This document shows positions 16,960 to 23,202 of a stretch of 64,000 nt of DNA, one piece after another. The DNA is taken from NCBI GenBank assembly GCA_910589155.1, contig CAJURY010000002.1:62001-126000 (forward strand), read 5' to 3'. Position 1 is the stretch's first letter. Each line of letters starts with the position of its first letter. The DNA is from an uncultured Oscillospiraceae bacterium. Its GTDB lineage: Bacteria; Bacillota; Clostridia; Oscillospirales; Oscillospiraceae. A program made the position numbers and the translations under genes. The notes beneath the pieces are model-generated. The model saw nothing but the letters and a program-made list of their open reading frames with translations. It was not told the DNA's origin and ran no database searches.

Positions 16960-17142
16960 TTATTTTTGGGATTTATCAACTTGAATTACACCATGCTCTT
17001 TTTCATACTGCTTCAGAGTATTCACCATGATGTATTCCATTTCTTTGTTAACTGATCTTCTGTTTTCCTCTGCCATTTTCGCAAATTTTTCCATTAGGTC
17101 TGAATCAACGCGCAGAGAAAAGCACCTTTTTGAAGTTGGCAT
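16960..17142 (-). CDS. Arc-type ribbon-helix-helix DNA-binding protein
   Basis: A 60-residue protein: RCFSLRVDSDLMEKFAKMAEEN, RRSVNKEMEYIMVNTL. This is the Arc/MetJ ribbon-helix-helix pattern, with the beta strand CFSLRVD contacting DNA. The RBS GGGGGGTGATGCC precedes the ATG. It lies just upstream of the exonuclease and may regulate it. A truncated copy of its C-terminus occurs at 18296-18350. Confidence 0.85.
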   Translation of the reverse strand: MPTSKRCFSLRVDSDLMEKFAKMAEENRRSVNKEMEYIMVNTLKQYEKEHGVIQVDKSQK

Positions 17143-17177
17143 GGCATCACCCCCCTATAGCATGAAATTTCTGATTA

Positions 17178-17393
17178 TCAGCGCCGCGTTGGATCGTCCG
17201 ATCTGCCGACCAGATAATCCAGCGATACGTCAAAATAATCTGCCAAGGAAATTAAGACTGATGCCGTGGGGTCGCTTTTCCCGTACTCATAAAACTGGTA
17301 CATTGCTTCGCTGACCCCAGCAGCTTGTGCGGCTTGTACTTGCGTGATTTTATTCTGTTTACGAAAACGTCGCAGAGCTTCGTTTAACTCCAT
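17178..17393 (-). CDS. XRE-family repressor, second switch
   Basis: A 71-residue protein starting at ATG 17393 with GGGGG upstream. The helix-turn-helix ITQVQAAQAAGVSEAMYQFYEYG and the C-terminal LADYFDVSLDYLVGRSD are typical of short Cro/CI-like repressors. It is divergent from the gene at 17507, with two operator-like palindromes between. It has the same size and style as many SOS-independent phage or ICE repressors. Confidence 0.9.
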   Translation of the reverse strand: MELNEALRRFRKQNKITQVQAAQAAGVSEAMYQFYEYGKSDPTASVLISLADYFDVSLDYLVGRSDDPTRR

Positions 17394-17426
17394 GTGCAAT
17401 ACCCCCAATAAAATCTAAAAAAGATA

Positions 17427-17478
17427 TTGACACCAAATAAATTATGTGCTATTATTAGAGCACCTAATAAATTAGGTG
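17427..17478 (+). promoter_or_regulatory. promoter with two palindromic operators
   Basis: TTGACA (17427-17432), 17 bases, then TATTAT (17450-17455). Overlapping the -35 and spacer is CACCAAAT-AA-ATTATGTG (17431-17448), an imperfect palindrome. Starting 30 bases further on is CACCTAAT-AA-ATTAGGTG (17461-17478), a perfect one placed near the transcription start. This is the layout of a repressor-controlled promoter with two cooperating sites three helical turns apart. Confidence 0.85.
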
Positions 17479-17506
17479 TAATTCAGAAAGAGAGGAGAAA
17501 GTGAAA

Positions 17507-17743
17507 ATGGCATTACGGGCGGCTCGCGGCCAGTCCGGCAAGACACAATCGCAAGTCGCAAAAGAATCGCTTATTAGCGAAAGCCAGTATCAAAATATTG
17601 AATACGGCAAAAGTGAGCCCAGTGTGCAAACGGCAATTCGCATTGCTGATGCACTGGAAGTCAGGGACTACAATACCTTTAAAGCGCTCTTCGGCGCGGC
17701 AACGCCGGAGGGCAACCCGCCGGGCGGCAACCCGGCAAAATAG
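17507..17743 (+). CDS. Cro-like HTH protein of second switch
   Basis: A 78-residue protein. The ATG at 17507 is chosen over GTG 17501 because GAGGAG lies 9 bases before it. The helix-turn-helix is GKTQSQVAKESLISESQYQNIEYGKSEPS, close in style to the divergent repressor (AMYQFYEYGKSDPT versus SQYQNIEYGKSEPS). It is probably the first gene of the early operon. The C-terminal end is Gly/Pro/Asn-rich and encoded by the hairpin repeat at 17721-17768. Confidence 0.85.
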   Translation: MALRAARGQSGKTQSQVAKESLISESQYQNIEYGKSEPSVQTAIRIADALEVRDYNTFKALFGAATPEGNPPGGNPAK

Positions 17744-17768
17744 TACATTTTTCAGTATAGCACATACG
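17721..17768. repeat. short direct repeat, copy A (hairpin plus tail)
   Basis: CGGGCGGCAACCCGGCAAAAT followed by a T-rich link and AGTATAGCACATACG recurs at 18391-18436. The GCCGGG/CCCGGC stem forms a hairpin at the end of the HTH gene. The two copies bracket the Tad2-like gene and the small minus-strand gene. Confidence 0.85.
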
Positions 17769-17777
17769 ACAACTATT

Positions 17778-17793
17778 CGCCCCGGAGCGGGGG
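17778..17793. repeat. short version of the GC-rich hairpin
   Basis: CGCCCCGGAGCGGGGG shares the centre of the three longer hairpins at 14.2, 14.8 and 15.4 kb. It lies 20 bases upstream of the ATG of the DUF2829 gene, directly before its RBS (GAAAGGAAAGG). Confidence 0.6.
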
Positions 17794-17812
17794 AAGAAAG
17801 GAAAGGTTAAAA

Positions 17813-18046
17813 ATGAATATTATCGAAGCACTGAAAGCTAGAGAAATTGACCGTCCCTATATCGTCAGAAAAGCCTGGCTTTTGGGAGATGCAGGTTCTT
17901 GGCGTGCGCCGCGTGTTCTGGTAACTGATGCTCCGGATCGCAGTATGCTGGCATATCGCAGATCAACCGACTACCAGCCGTGGGTTCCTTCCGAATCCGA
18001 CTTGCTTGCGGACGACTGGGGGATAGTTCCTTCTCCCTCGCGATGA
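17813..18046 (+). CDS. DUF2829 / Tad2-like protein (candidate Thoeris anti-defence sponge)
   Basis: A 77-residue protein. The N-terminal MNIIEALKA, the basic-hydrophobic IVRKAW and the C-terminal WVPSESDLLADDWGIV reproduce the conserved blocks of the DUF2829 family, now known as the Tad2 fold. Characterised Tad2 proteins bind and sequester the cyclic ADP-ribose-type signal of Thoeris defence; others bind cyclic dinucleotides. That activity is inferred here, not shown. The gene lies at the start of the early operon, right after the Cro-like gene, where anti-defence genes are expected to be expressed first. Confidence 0.75.
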   Translation: MNIIEALKAREIDRPYIVRKAWLLGDAGSWRAPRVLVTDAPDRSMLAYRRSTDYQPWVPSESDLLADDWGIVPSPSR

Positions 18047-18049
18047 CGC

Positions 18050-18277
18050 CTATTTCCATATAATATCTTTTTCTTCATAAGATATTTCCGGGTGCTCTGC
18101 GTCCCCGTCTTGTGTCCATGCCAGCGCATAACACATAGATGTTGCTGTGCTGCCGGGGGAGTGTTGGTTAGCAGGCGGTTCGCATACACCAATCAAAACC
18201 CAGCCAAAATCGAGATAAATGTTTACAGCTTCCCATTCGCTTAATTCAATAATTTCTTTTACTTTACTGTAATCCAT
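18050..18277 (-). CDS. small hypothetical phage protein
   Basis: A 75-residue protein starting at ATG 18277 with AAAAGGAG upstream. MDYSKVKEIIELSEWEAVNIYLDFGWVLIGV followed by a low-complexity turn and an acidic C-terminus. The WEAVN-LDFGWVLI pattern recalls short phage proteins of unknown function found in Clostridia. Its stop is 3 bases from the convergent DUF2829 gene. No function is proposed. Confidence 0.55.
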   Translation of the reverse strand: MDYSKVKEIIELSEWEAVNIYLDFGWVLIGVCEPPANQHSPGSTATSMCYALAWTQDGDAEHPEISYEEKDIIWK

Positions 18278-18295
18278 GATATAAACTCCTTTTCC

Positions 18296-18350
18296 CTTAT
18301 TTATCTGGTTTTTCAACCGATATTACGCCGTGTTCTTTCTTAAACTATTT
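18296..18350 (-). pseudogene. C-terminal remnant of a second ribbon-helix-helix gene
   Basis: On the minus strand the frame reads FKKEHGVISVEKPDK and stop. This matches the end of the 16960-17142 protein (YEKEHGVIQVDKSQK). A stop codon lies just before it, so only the tail survives. It is evidence of a past segmental duplication in this region. Confidence 0.65.
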
Positions 18351-18390
18351 CACCTCCTGCAACGGCAATTGCAGGAGTCCTCGCGGGAGC

Positions 18391-18436
18391 CGGGCGGCAA
18401 CCCGGCAAAATGATGTATTTTAGTATAGCACATACG
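18391..18436. repeat. short direct repeat, copy B
   Basis: Second copy of the 17721-17768 sequence, with small changes in the link. Here it is not part of a coding region. Together with the truncated RHH fragment it marks a duplicated, then decayed, segment. Confidence 0.8.
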
Positions 18437-18509
18437 GCAGAATGCCGTCAAGAAAAAACCGATTTTTTAGTGAATTTTACAAAAGTATCTACGGAAGGAG
18501 GCGCACACA

Positions 18510-18686
18510 ATGCAAGCAATTATTGCTTACCGCAATGCGGATGGAACATTTAAGCCCGCTCAGCCCCTGCCGGGCTGCGAGCAGGAGCTGGGCGATCATA
18601 CCGGGCTGGACGGCCTGGCAAAGGTCATTGCCCGGCAGATACACAAAGAGCGGGAAGCTGCCCGCCGAGCAGAAGAAAATAAGTAA
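18510..18686 (+). CDS. small hypothetical phage protein (58 residues)
   Basis: ATG at 18510 is preceded by GGAAGGAGGCGCACACA; the same GGAGGCGCACAC leader precedes the ParB-like gene at 19094. The protein begins MQAIIAYRNADGTFKPAQPL, continues with PGCEQELGDHTGLDGLAKVI and ends in a charged helix REAARRAEENK. No family recognised. It is probably a real early gene because of the strong site and the shared leader. Confidence 0.6.
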   Translation: MQAIIAYRNADGTFKPAQPLPGCEQELGDHTGLDGLAKVIARQIHKEREAARRAEENK

Positions 18687-18691
18687 CATAT

Positions 18692-18795
18692 GGCACGCCA
18701 AGGCGGGGCAGGGCTTCTTCCTTTCTCTCGCGTTTTCTTTCCCGTTTCGTGACTCTTTTTTCCTGCCGCCGGTTCGAGTCCGGTACGTGCCGCCA
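18692..18795 (+). tRNA. tRNA-like element without anticodon arm (decayed)
   Basis: The 3' part is tRNA-like: T-stem GCCGG, loop TTCGAGT, stem CCGGT, acceptor strand ACGTGCC, then G and CCA. The 5' segment GGCACGC at 18692 pairs with 6 of 7 acceptor bases. The bases between are a long pyrimidine-rich run with no anticodon stem. Probably a relic or a tRNA mimic; no amino acid can be assigned. Confidence 0.35.
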
Positions 18796-18908
18796 CCCGC
18801 CTTCCGGCGGGGTTTGCGTGATACCCCCTTTGATAATCTGCCGCCCATAAAAGCAGATGGCGCGTTTGCGACCGCGTCTGCCAGTGCAATTCTGGTTGGG
18901 CTTTTTAT

Positions 18909-18983
18909 GCCGGGCAGGCGCTTTGGAAGCGCGCCCCCAAGCACAGGGGGAGGCTGGCGGTTCGATTCCGCCGTCCGGCTCCA
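18909..18983 (+). tRNA. tRNA-Cys(GCA)-like, phage-encoded, with A at position 33
   Basis: A full cloverleaf of 75 bases: acceptor GCCGGGC/GTCCGGC, D-stem GCGC/GCGC with GG in the loop, anticodon stem CCCCC/GGGGG, T-arm GGCGG-TTCGATT-CCGCC, discriminator T and encoded CCA. The loop AAGCACA gives anticodon GCA (Cys), and the U73 discriminator fits tRNA-Cys. However position 33 is A instead of U, position 37 is C and position 8 is A. It may be inactive or specialised. Confidence 0.6.
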
Positions 18984-19093
18984 AGGGAGAGATGGATCAA
19001 ACAGTCATAACGAGACAACCCTGAAAATGGAAAAAGACTGTGACAGCCGGGAAAGACCGGCGCCAAAAATTACATAGGAGGCGCACACGTACA

Positions 19094-20521
19094 ATGTCAG
19101 AGCTGAAATACATTCCGGTGACAGACTTACATCCACACCCGGATAACCCGCGTAAGGACGTGGGAGACGTGTCGGAGCTTGCAGACAGTCTCAAAACTGC
19201 CGGCGTCCTGCAAAACCTGACGGTTGTGCCTGGGTATAGGCTGAGCGCAGAGGAATGGCGGGAGGTTATGGCGCAGTTCCAGAAGCATCCCACCGAGGAG
19301 CTGCGCAATCTGAGCAATACCAGGAAGTCGCAGGAGGGCTACACAGTTCTAATCGGCCACCGGCGCTTGGCGGCGGCCAAACTGGCAGGGCTGGAGGTTT
19401 TGCCCTGTGCAGTGGTCAGCATGACGCCCCAGGAGCAAATTGCAACTATGCTGGCGGAAAATATGCAGCGCACCGACCTAACCGTTTATGAGCAGGCACA
19501 GGGCATTCAAATGATGCTTGACCTTGGGGAAACAGTAGAAACCGTAGCCCAGAAAACCGGCTTGTCGCAAACCACTGTCAGAAACCGCCGCAAGCTGCTG
19601 GATTTGGATCAGGCGGCTTTTGAAAAGTCTGTAGAACGCGGCGGCACCTTGCAAGATTACATGGAGCTGGAAAGCCTTTCAGACCCTGCGCTGAAAAACG
19701 AGGTGCTGCAATTCGTTGGAACGGCCAACTTCCGGCAGCAGCTTCTGGCGGCGCAGAAGCGGGAGACGGACAAAGCGTACCTTGCGGAAGTAACTGCCGC
19801 GCTGGAAGCCTTTGCTGTGCGGGCGGCTGCTTATGATTCTGAAACCATGACGTATCAGATGGCTTATGACGCATACAGCAAAAAATCCGTTGTACGCCCC
19901 GCTGACGCCGGTACAGCCAAGTATTATTTCCTGGCGTCCGGCCGCCAGATTGTTTTGTACCGGCAAAAAGAAACGGCGGAGCCTGACGATGGCGGGGAAT
20001 CCGCGCGTGAACAACAAAACACCGCTGCAAAGCTTCGCTTTGAAGCACTGATGGATTTGACAGCCCAGGCTTATCAGCTGCGCACGGCGTTTATTGCAAA
20101 TTTCAGCGTTACAAAGGCACAAAGGAATCTTTCAAAAATCATTGCGCTTGCCAGCAAGGTTATGCTGCCCTTTGTCAGCGAGCTTGACCCGGATGTGGAC
20201 TTGAACCTGCTGGGCAGGCTGTTGGAAGTGCAAACGAATGCAGAAGATAACTGGATAGATCAGGCGGCTTATCGCGCAGCGATCCAAGCTTGCCCTGCCT
20301 ATGCCCTGCTGTGTACCGCCTACGCGGCTTTGGACTGCCCGGCGCTGACGTATGCCGCCAAGGAGTGGAATTACGCCACGCAGCTATGGGAGGTCAGCTA
20401 TTGTGCCAGCGACACGCTGGACACGCTGTATGAATTTCTGGAAGCCCTGGGGTATGAAATGTCCGATGCGGAAAAGCAGCTTCAGAATGCAGAGCACCCG
20501 CTTTTTGAGGGAGAAACATAA
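19094..20521 (+). CDS. ParB/RepB/Spo0J-family protein
   Basis: A 475-residue protein; ATG 19094 follows AGGAGGCGCACACGTACA. The N-terminal ParB/Srx domain has IPVTDLHPHPDNPRKD, an insertion, then VLIGHRRLAAAKLAG (GHRR motif) and MLAENMQRTDLTVYEQAQGI. A helix-turn-helix (ETVEQKTGLSQTTVRNRRKL-like segment near residue 165) follows. The C-terminal 280 residues match no known domain. ParB-type proteins bind parS-like sites and may act as CTP switches. No parA gene is nearby, so a role in regulation or DNA binding in the lytic cycle is likelier than partition. Confidence 0.85.
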   Translation: MSELKYIPVTDLHPHPDNPRKDVGDVSELADSLKTAGVLQNLTVVPGYRLSAEEWREVMAQFQKHPTEELRNLSNTRKSQEGYTVLIGHRRLAAAKLAGLEVLPCAVVSMTPQEQIATMLAENMQRTDLTVYEQAQGIQMMLDLGETVETVAQKTGLSQTTVRNRRKLLDLDQAAFEKSVERGGTLQDYMELESLSDPALKNEVLQFVGTANFRQQLLAAQKRETDKAYLAEVTAALEAFAVRAAAYDSETMTYQMAYDAYSKKSVVRPADAGTAKYYFLASGRQIVLYRQKETAEPDDGGESAREQQNTAAKLRFEALMDLTAQAYQLRTAFIANFSVTKAQRNLSKIIALASKVMLPFVSELDPDVDLNLLGRLLEVQTNAEDNWIDQAAYRAAIQACPAYALLCTAYAALDCPALTYAAKEWNYATQLWEVSYCASDTLDTLYEFLEALGYEMSDAEKQLQNAEHPLFEGET

Positions 20522-20577
20522 AAAAGGCGCTGCCCTTGCCCGGCAGCGCCCCAAGACTCACAAAGGAGTGATTTCGT

Positions 20578-21381
20578 ATGAATCAATTATACCAGGAAAA
20601 CGTGGAATTGTCAAGCAGTTTGGAGCAAGTCCGTCCGGCGGCGTATTATGCGGTGATCCCGGCGGAGGTGCGTTACAACCAGACGCTTTCCGCCGGTGCA
20701 AAGCTGCTGTATGGCGAAATCTCCGCGCTTGCCACGCGGGACGGCTACTGCTGGGCAAGCAATCCGTATTTTGCCGACTTGTACCAGACTACAGAACGCA
20801 CAATTTCCCGGCAGATTGCCCTGCTGGAGCAGTGCGGATTTATTCGCACGGTGGAGCAGAGGTCGGATTTAACCGGCAAAGTAACAGGCCGGCGCATTTA
20901 CCTTACCCCCGGCGAAGTGTCCATGAGTGGCGGACACCCGGTAGACAAAAATGTCCAGGGGGGTAGACAATTTTGTCCGCAGGGGGTGACATTTTTGTCT
21001 ACCGGCTCAACTAATAATAATAAATATAATATATATATAGGCGATGAAAAAAAGAATCCGTCCACGGCCAAGCTGCGCGAGCAGTTCTTCCGCTGGCTGA
21101 TAGACTGCGGCGCGGAGCCGGAAGTAGCCCAGTATGTGCTGGATGCATTTGACGGCTTTTTTGAAAACCGTAAGGCAATCAAGAAGCCGATGAAATCTGC
21201 CAGAGCAATTACCATCCTTTGCAACCGGCTTGACAAATTCTGTGGCAGAGATTTTGCCCAGATGGCGGAGCTGCTGGATGAAGCCACGGCGCACAACTGG
21301 CAGACTGTTTACCAGCCGAAAGACGGCGGTGCGGGTGGAAGCGGCCGTTTGGTAGAGGAGCCCGATATCCTATGGAAGTAA
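20578..21381 (+). CDS. phage replisome organiser / replication initiator (HTH)
   Basis: A 267-residue protein. The N-terminal winged helix (residues about 20-105) contains IPAEVRYNQTLSAGAKLLYGEI and TTERTISRQIALLEQCGFIRT. A linker encoded by repeated DNA (VDKNV, VTFLSTG) follows, then a C-terminal helical domain (TAKLREQFFRWLIDC, AITILCNRLDKFCG). This is the layout of Gram-positive phage origin-binding organisers that load a DnaB helicase. The linker DNA carries the likely origin. It overlaps the helicase gene by 10 bases. Confidence 0.82.
   Translation: MNQLYQENVELSSSLEQVRPAAYYAVIPAEVRYNQTLSAGAKLLYGEISALATRDGYCWASNPYFADLYQTTERTISRQIALLEQCGFIRTVEQRSDLTGKVTGRRIYLTPGEVSMSGGHPVDKNVQGGRQFCPQGVTFLSTGSTNNNKYNIYIGDEKKNPSTAKLREQFFRWLIDCGAEPEVAQYVLDAFDGFFENRKAIKKPMKSARAITILCNRLDKFCGRDFAQMAELLDEATAHNWQTVYQPKDGGAGGSGRLVEEPDILWK
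20940..21039. other. candidate phage replication origin (three iterons plus AT-rich tract)
   Basis: Within the organiser gene, GGTAGACAAAAATGTCC (20940-20956) and GGTAGACAATTTTGTCC (20962-20978) are direct iterons. GACATTTTTGTCTACC (20988-21003) is an inverted third copy. An A+T run (21010-21039) follows. Iterons next to an AT-rich tract inside the initiator gene are the lambda-O arrangement. Confidence 0.8.
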
Positions 21382-22706
21382 ACGGCGAAAATTGGCTGCA
21401 AGCGCAGTACAGCGTGCTGGGGGCGGCGCTGATCGATGAAAAAGTAATCCCGCAAGTGATAGCCGGAACCGGCGAAACCGATTTTTCCGGCACTTGTCTG
21501 ACGCTGTACAAAGCCATACGGGAATTGTTTTTAGCAGGAAGCCCGGTTGACCCGGTATCCGTGGTGGACAGGCTGGGGAAGCAATACAGCGATTTTGTAT
21601 TGCAGCTGATGGCGGTTACGCCGACCGCCGCGAATATTGCAAGCTACATAACCCTCTGCCGCTCCCAGTCCAGAGTGCTTGCCTTGCAGGAAATCGGCAA
21701 AAGCCTGGCAGTTGCGGAACAGGAGGCAGTTTGCCGAAATCTTGTTGAGCAGGCGAACTGCCTGATGGTGGACAAGAAAAGCGTAAAAATTACGACAATG
21801 GCGGAGGGCTTGAAAGCTTTTGGCGAGCGGGCGACAAAGCCGAAAAATTACTTGACCTGGCCGATTGCAAGCCTGAATGGCGATATGTACGCGGAAGCCG
21901 GCGATTTCATCCTGCTGGGCGGGTATCCTTCCGCCGGTAAATCCGCATTTGCGCTGCAATGCGCTCTGCACTGGGCAAAGCGCAAGCGGGTGGGCGTTTA
22001 CAGTCTGGAAACCTCCGCCGATAAGCTTGTGGACAGGATGATTGCCCACGCTGCCGGGATTCCCCTGCCAGACATCAAGCGGAACCGGCTGCAAGATGCG
22101 GATTGGGAACGCTTTGCGGAAACCAGCGCCGCGCTGTCGCAGCTTCCGCTGGAAATCATTCCCGCCGCCGGTATGACTGCTGCGGACGTAAAGGCAACGG
22201 CAATGGCGCGTCGGCATGAAATTATCATTATCGACTATTTGCAGCTTTTATGCGCGGACGGAAAAAATCGATATGAACAGGTCACCAGTATATCCATTGC
22301 GCTGCATACCATGGCGCAGACTATGGGCGTTACGGTTCTGGCCTTGTCGCAGCTCAGCCGGGCGGAAAAAACAAGCGACGGACGTAAAAGAGCGCCGTCT
22401 ATGGCGGATATGCGGGAATCCGGGCAGATTGAGCAGGATGCAGATGTTATATTGCTGCTATACCTGCAAGATGAAAACAACCGCAACGGTTCGCGCACGC
22501 TTAAGGTCGCCAAGAATAAAGAGGGCGTATGCACCGCCGAGACACTGGAATTTGACGGCGAAAAACAGCGTTTTTACAAGGCTGGAGGGGATAAGTTTTC
22601 TGGCGGGCAATATGTGGCGGCCGGCAAGCAGGCAAGGCGGCAAAACGCGAGTAACGGGCAAATAAGAATGGCAGAATTACCAAGCGACTATCAGGTGCCG
22701 TTTTAA
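21372..22706 (+). CDS. replicative DNA helicase, DnaB type
   Basis: A 444-residue protein. The N-terminal DnaB helical domain starts AQYSVLGAALIDEKVI. The RecA-like core has Walker A GGYPSAGKS at residues 183-191, SLETSADKLVDRM, IIIIDYLQLL (Walker B) and LALSQLSRAEK, with DADVILLLY near the end. It unwinds DNA ahead of the host polymerase and is loaded by the organiser encoded just upstream. The C-terminal 40 residues are Gln/Gly/Lys-rich and not conserved. Confidence 0.93.
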   Translation: MEVNGENWLQAQYSVLGAALIDEKVIPQVIAGTGETDFSGTCLTLYKAIRELFLAGSPVDPVSVVDRLGKQYSDFVLQLMAVTPTAANIASYITLCRSQSRVLALQEIGKSLAVAEQEAVCRNLVEQANCLMVDKKSVKITTMAEGLKAFGERATKPKNYLTWPIASLNGDMYAEAGDFILLGGYPSAGKSAFALQCALHWAKRKRVGVYSLETSADKLVDRMIAHAAGIPLPDIKRNRLQDADWERFAETSAALSQLPLEIIPAAGMTAADVKATAMARRHEIIIIDYLQLLCADGKNRYEQVTSISIALHTMAQTMGVTVLALSQLSRAEKTSDGRKRAPSMADMRESGQIEQDADVILLLYLQDENNRNGSRTLKVAKNKEGVCTAETLEFDGEKQRFYKAGGDKFSGGQYVAAGKQARRQNASNGQIRMAELPSDYQVPF

Positions 22707-22723
22707 CAATTGGAGGATTTTTT

Positions 22724-23044
22724 ATGGGTTGCGAGAGAAATTGCCCTTGCGGCGGCTGCGGCGTGGATGAAGCGTATTGTTATGAAATCAGCCGTTGGAA
22801 AAAATGTGAAAAGTATAAATCCTGGCTGAATTGGAACTGGGAACGGTTCAAGACCGGATTTTACGCACTGAAAGCAAAGCAGGAAGGGGCGGCGGACAGA
22901 ATGGAGAGTTGGCTTCGGCGGATCCCGGAACCAAGGCTTGAACCGCCTGTGGAACCGTTTGTTTACTGCCCACAGTACAGCGACGAAAATTACGAAGTGG
23001 AAAACTTGCGGGAGGAAATGGGGGAACTATGGGACGAAAGGTAA
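22724..23044 (+). CDS. cysteine-rich hypothetical phage protein
   Basis: A 106-residue protein with a CERNCPCGGCGVDEAYC cluster at the N-terminus, suggesting metal binding, and an aromatic stretch WLNWNWERFKTGFYALK. The acidic C-terminus ends GELWDER. TGGAGGATTTTTT precedes the ATG. It overlaps the next small zinc-ribbon gene. Family unknown; similar short Cys-rich proteins are common in Clostridia phage early operons. Confidence 0.7.
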   Translation: MGCERNCPCGGCGVDEAYCYEISRWKKCEKYKSWLNWNWERFKTGFYALKAKQEGAADRMESWLRRIPEPRLEPPVEPFVYCPQYSDENYEVENLREEMGELWDER

Positions 23045-23202
23045 TACTCTGCGGCCGGTGCATTGCACTGGCCAAGGACGGATACAAGGTTATAGAGCAT
23101 AGCAGGCGGGTGAAAGATATTTGCGCTTTGTGCGGAAAACTACGTTACGGCGCAGAGTGTACATTAGAAACCAGGAGGAAAGGCTATGATTTTAACACTT
23201 GA
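23029..23202 (+). CDS. small CxxC zinc-ribbon-like protein (57 residues)
   Basis: ATG 23029 lies within the end of the preceding gene and is preceded by GGAGGAAATGGGGG. The protein MGRKVILCGRCIALAKDGYK, then DICALCGKLRYGAEC, has two CxxC pairs, as in zinc ribbons. It ends inside the start of the next gene. Its tight overlaps with both neighbours and the two CxxC pairs argue that it is translated. Confidence 0.6.
   Translation: MGRKVILCGRCIALAKDGYKVIEHSRRVKDICALCGKLRYGAECTLETRRKGYDFNT

Noticed and set aside
18442..19077. Long plus-strand frame and minus-strand frames over 18.5-19.1 kb
   Set aside because: They are translations of the small gene and the tRNA-like elements; VPDSNRR-type peptides are a typical artefact of reading through tRNA T-arms.
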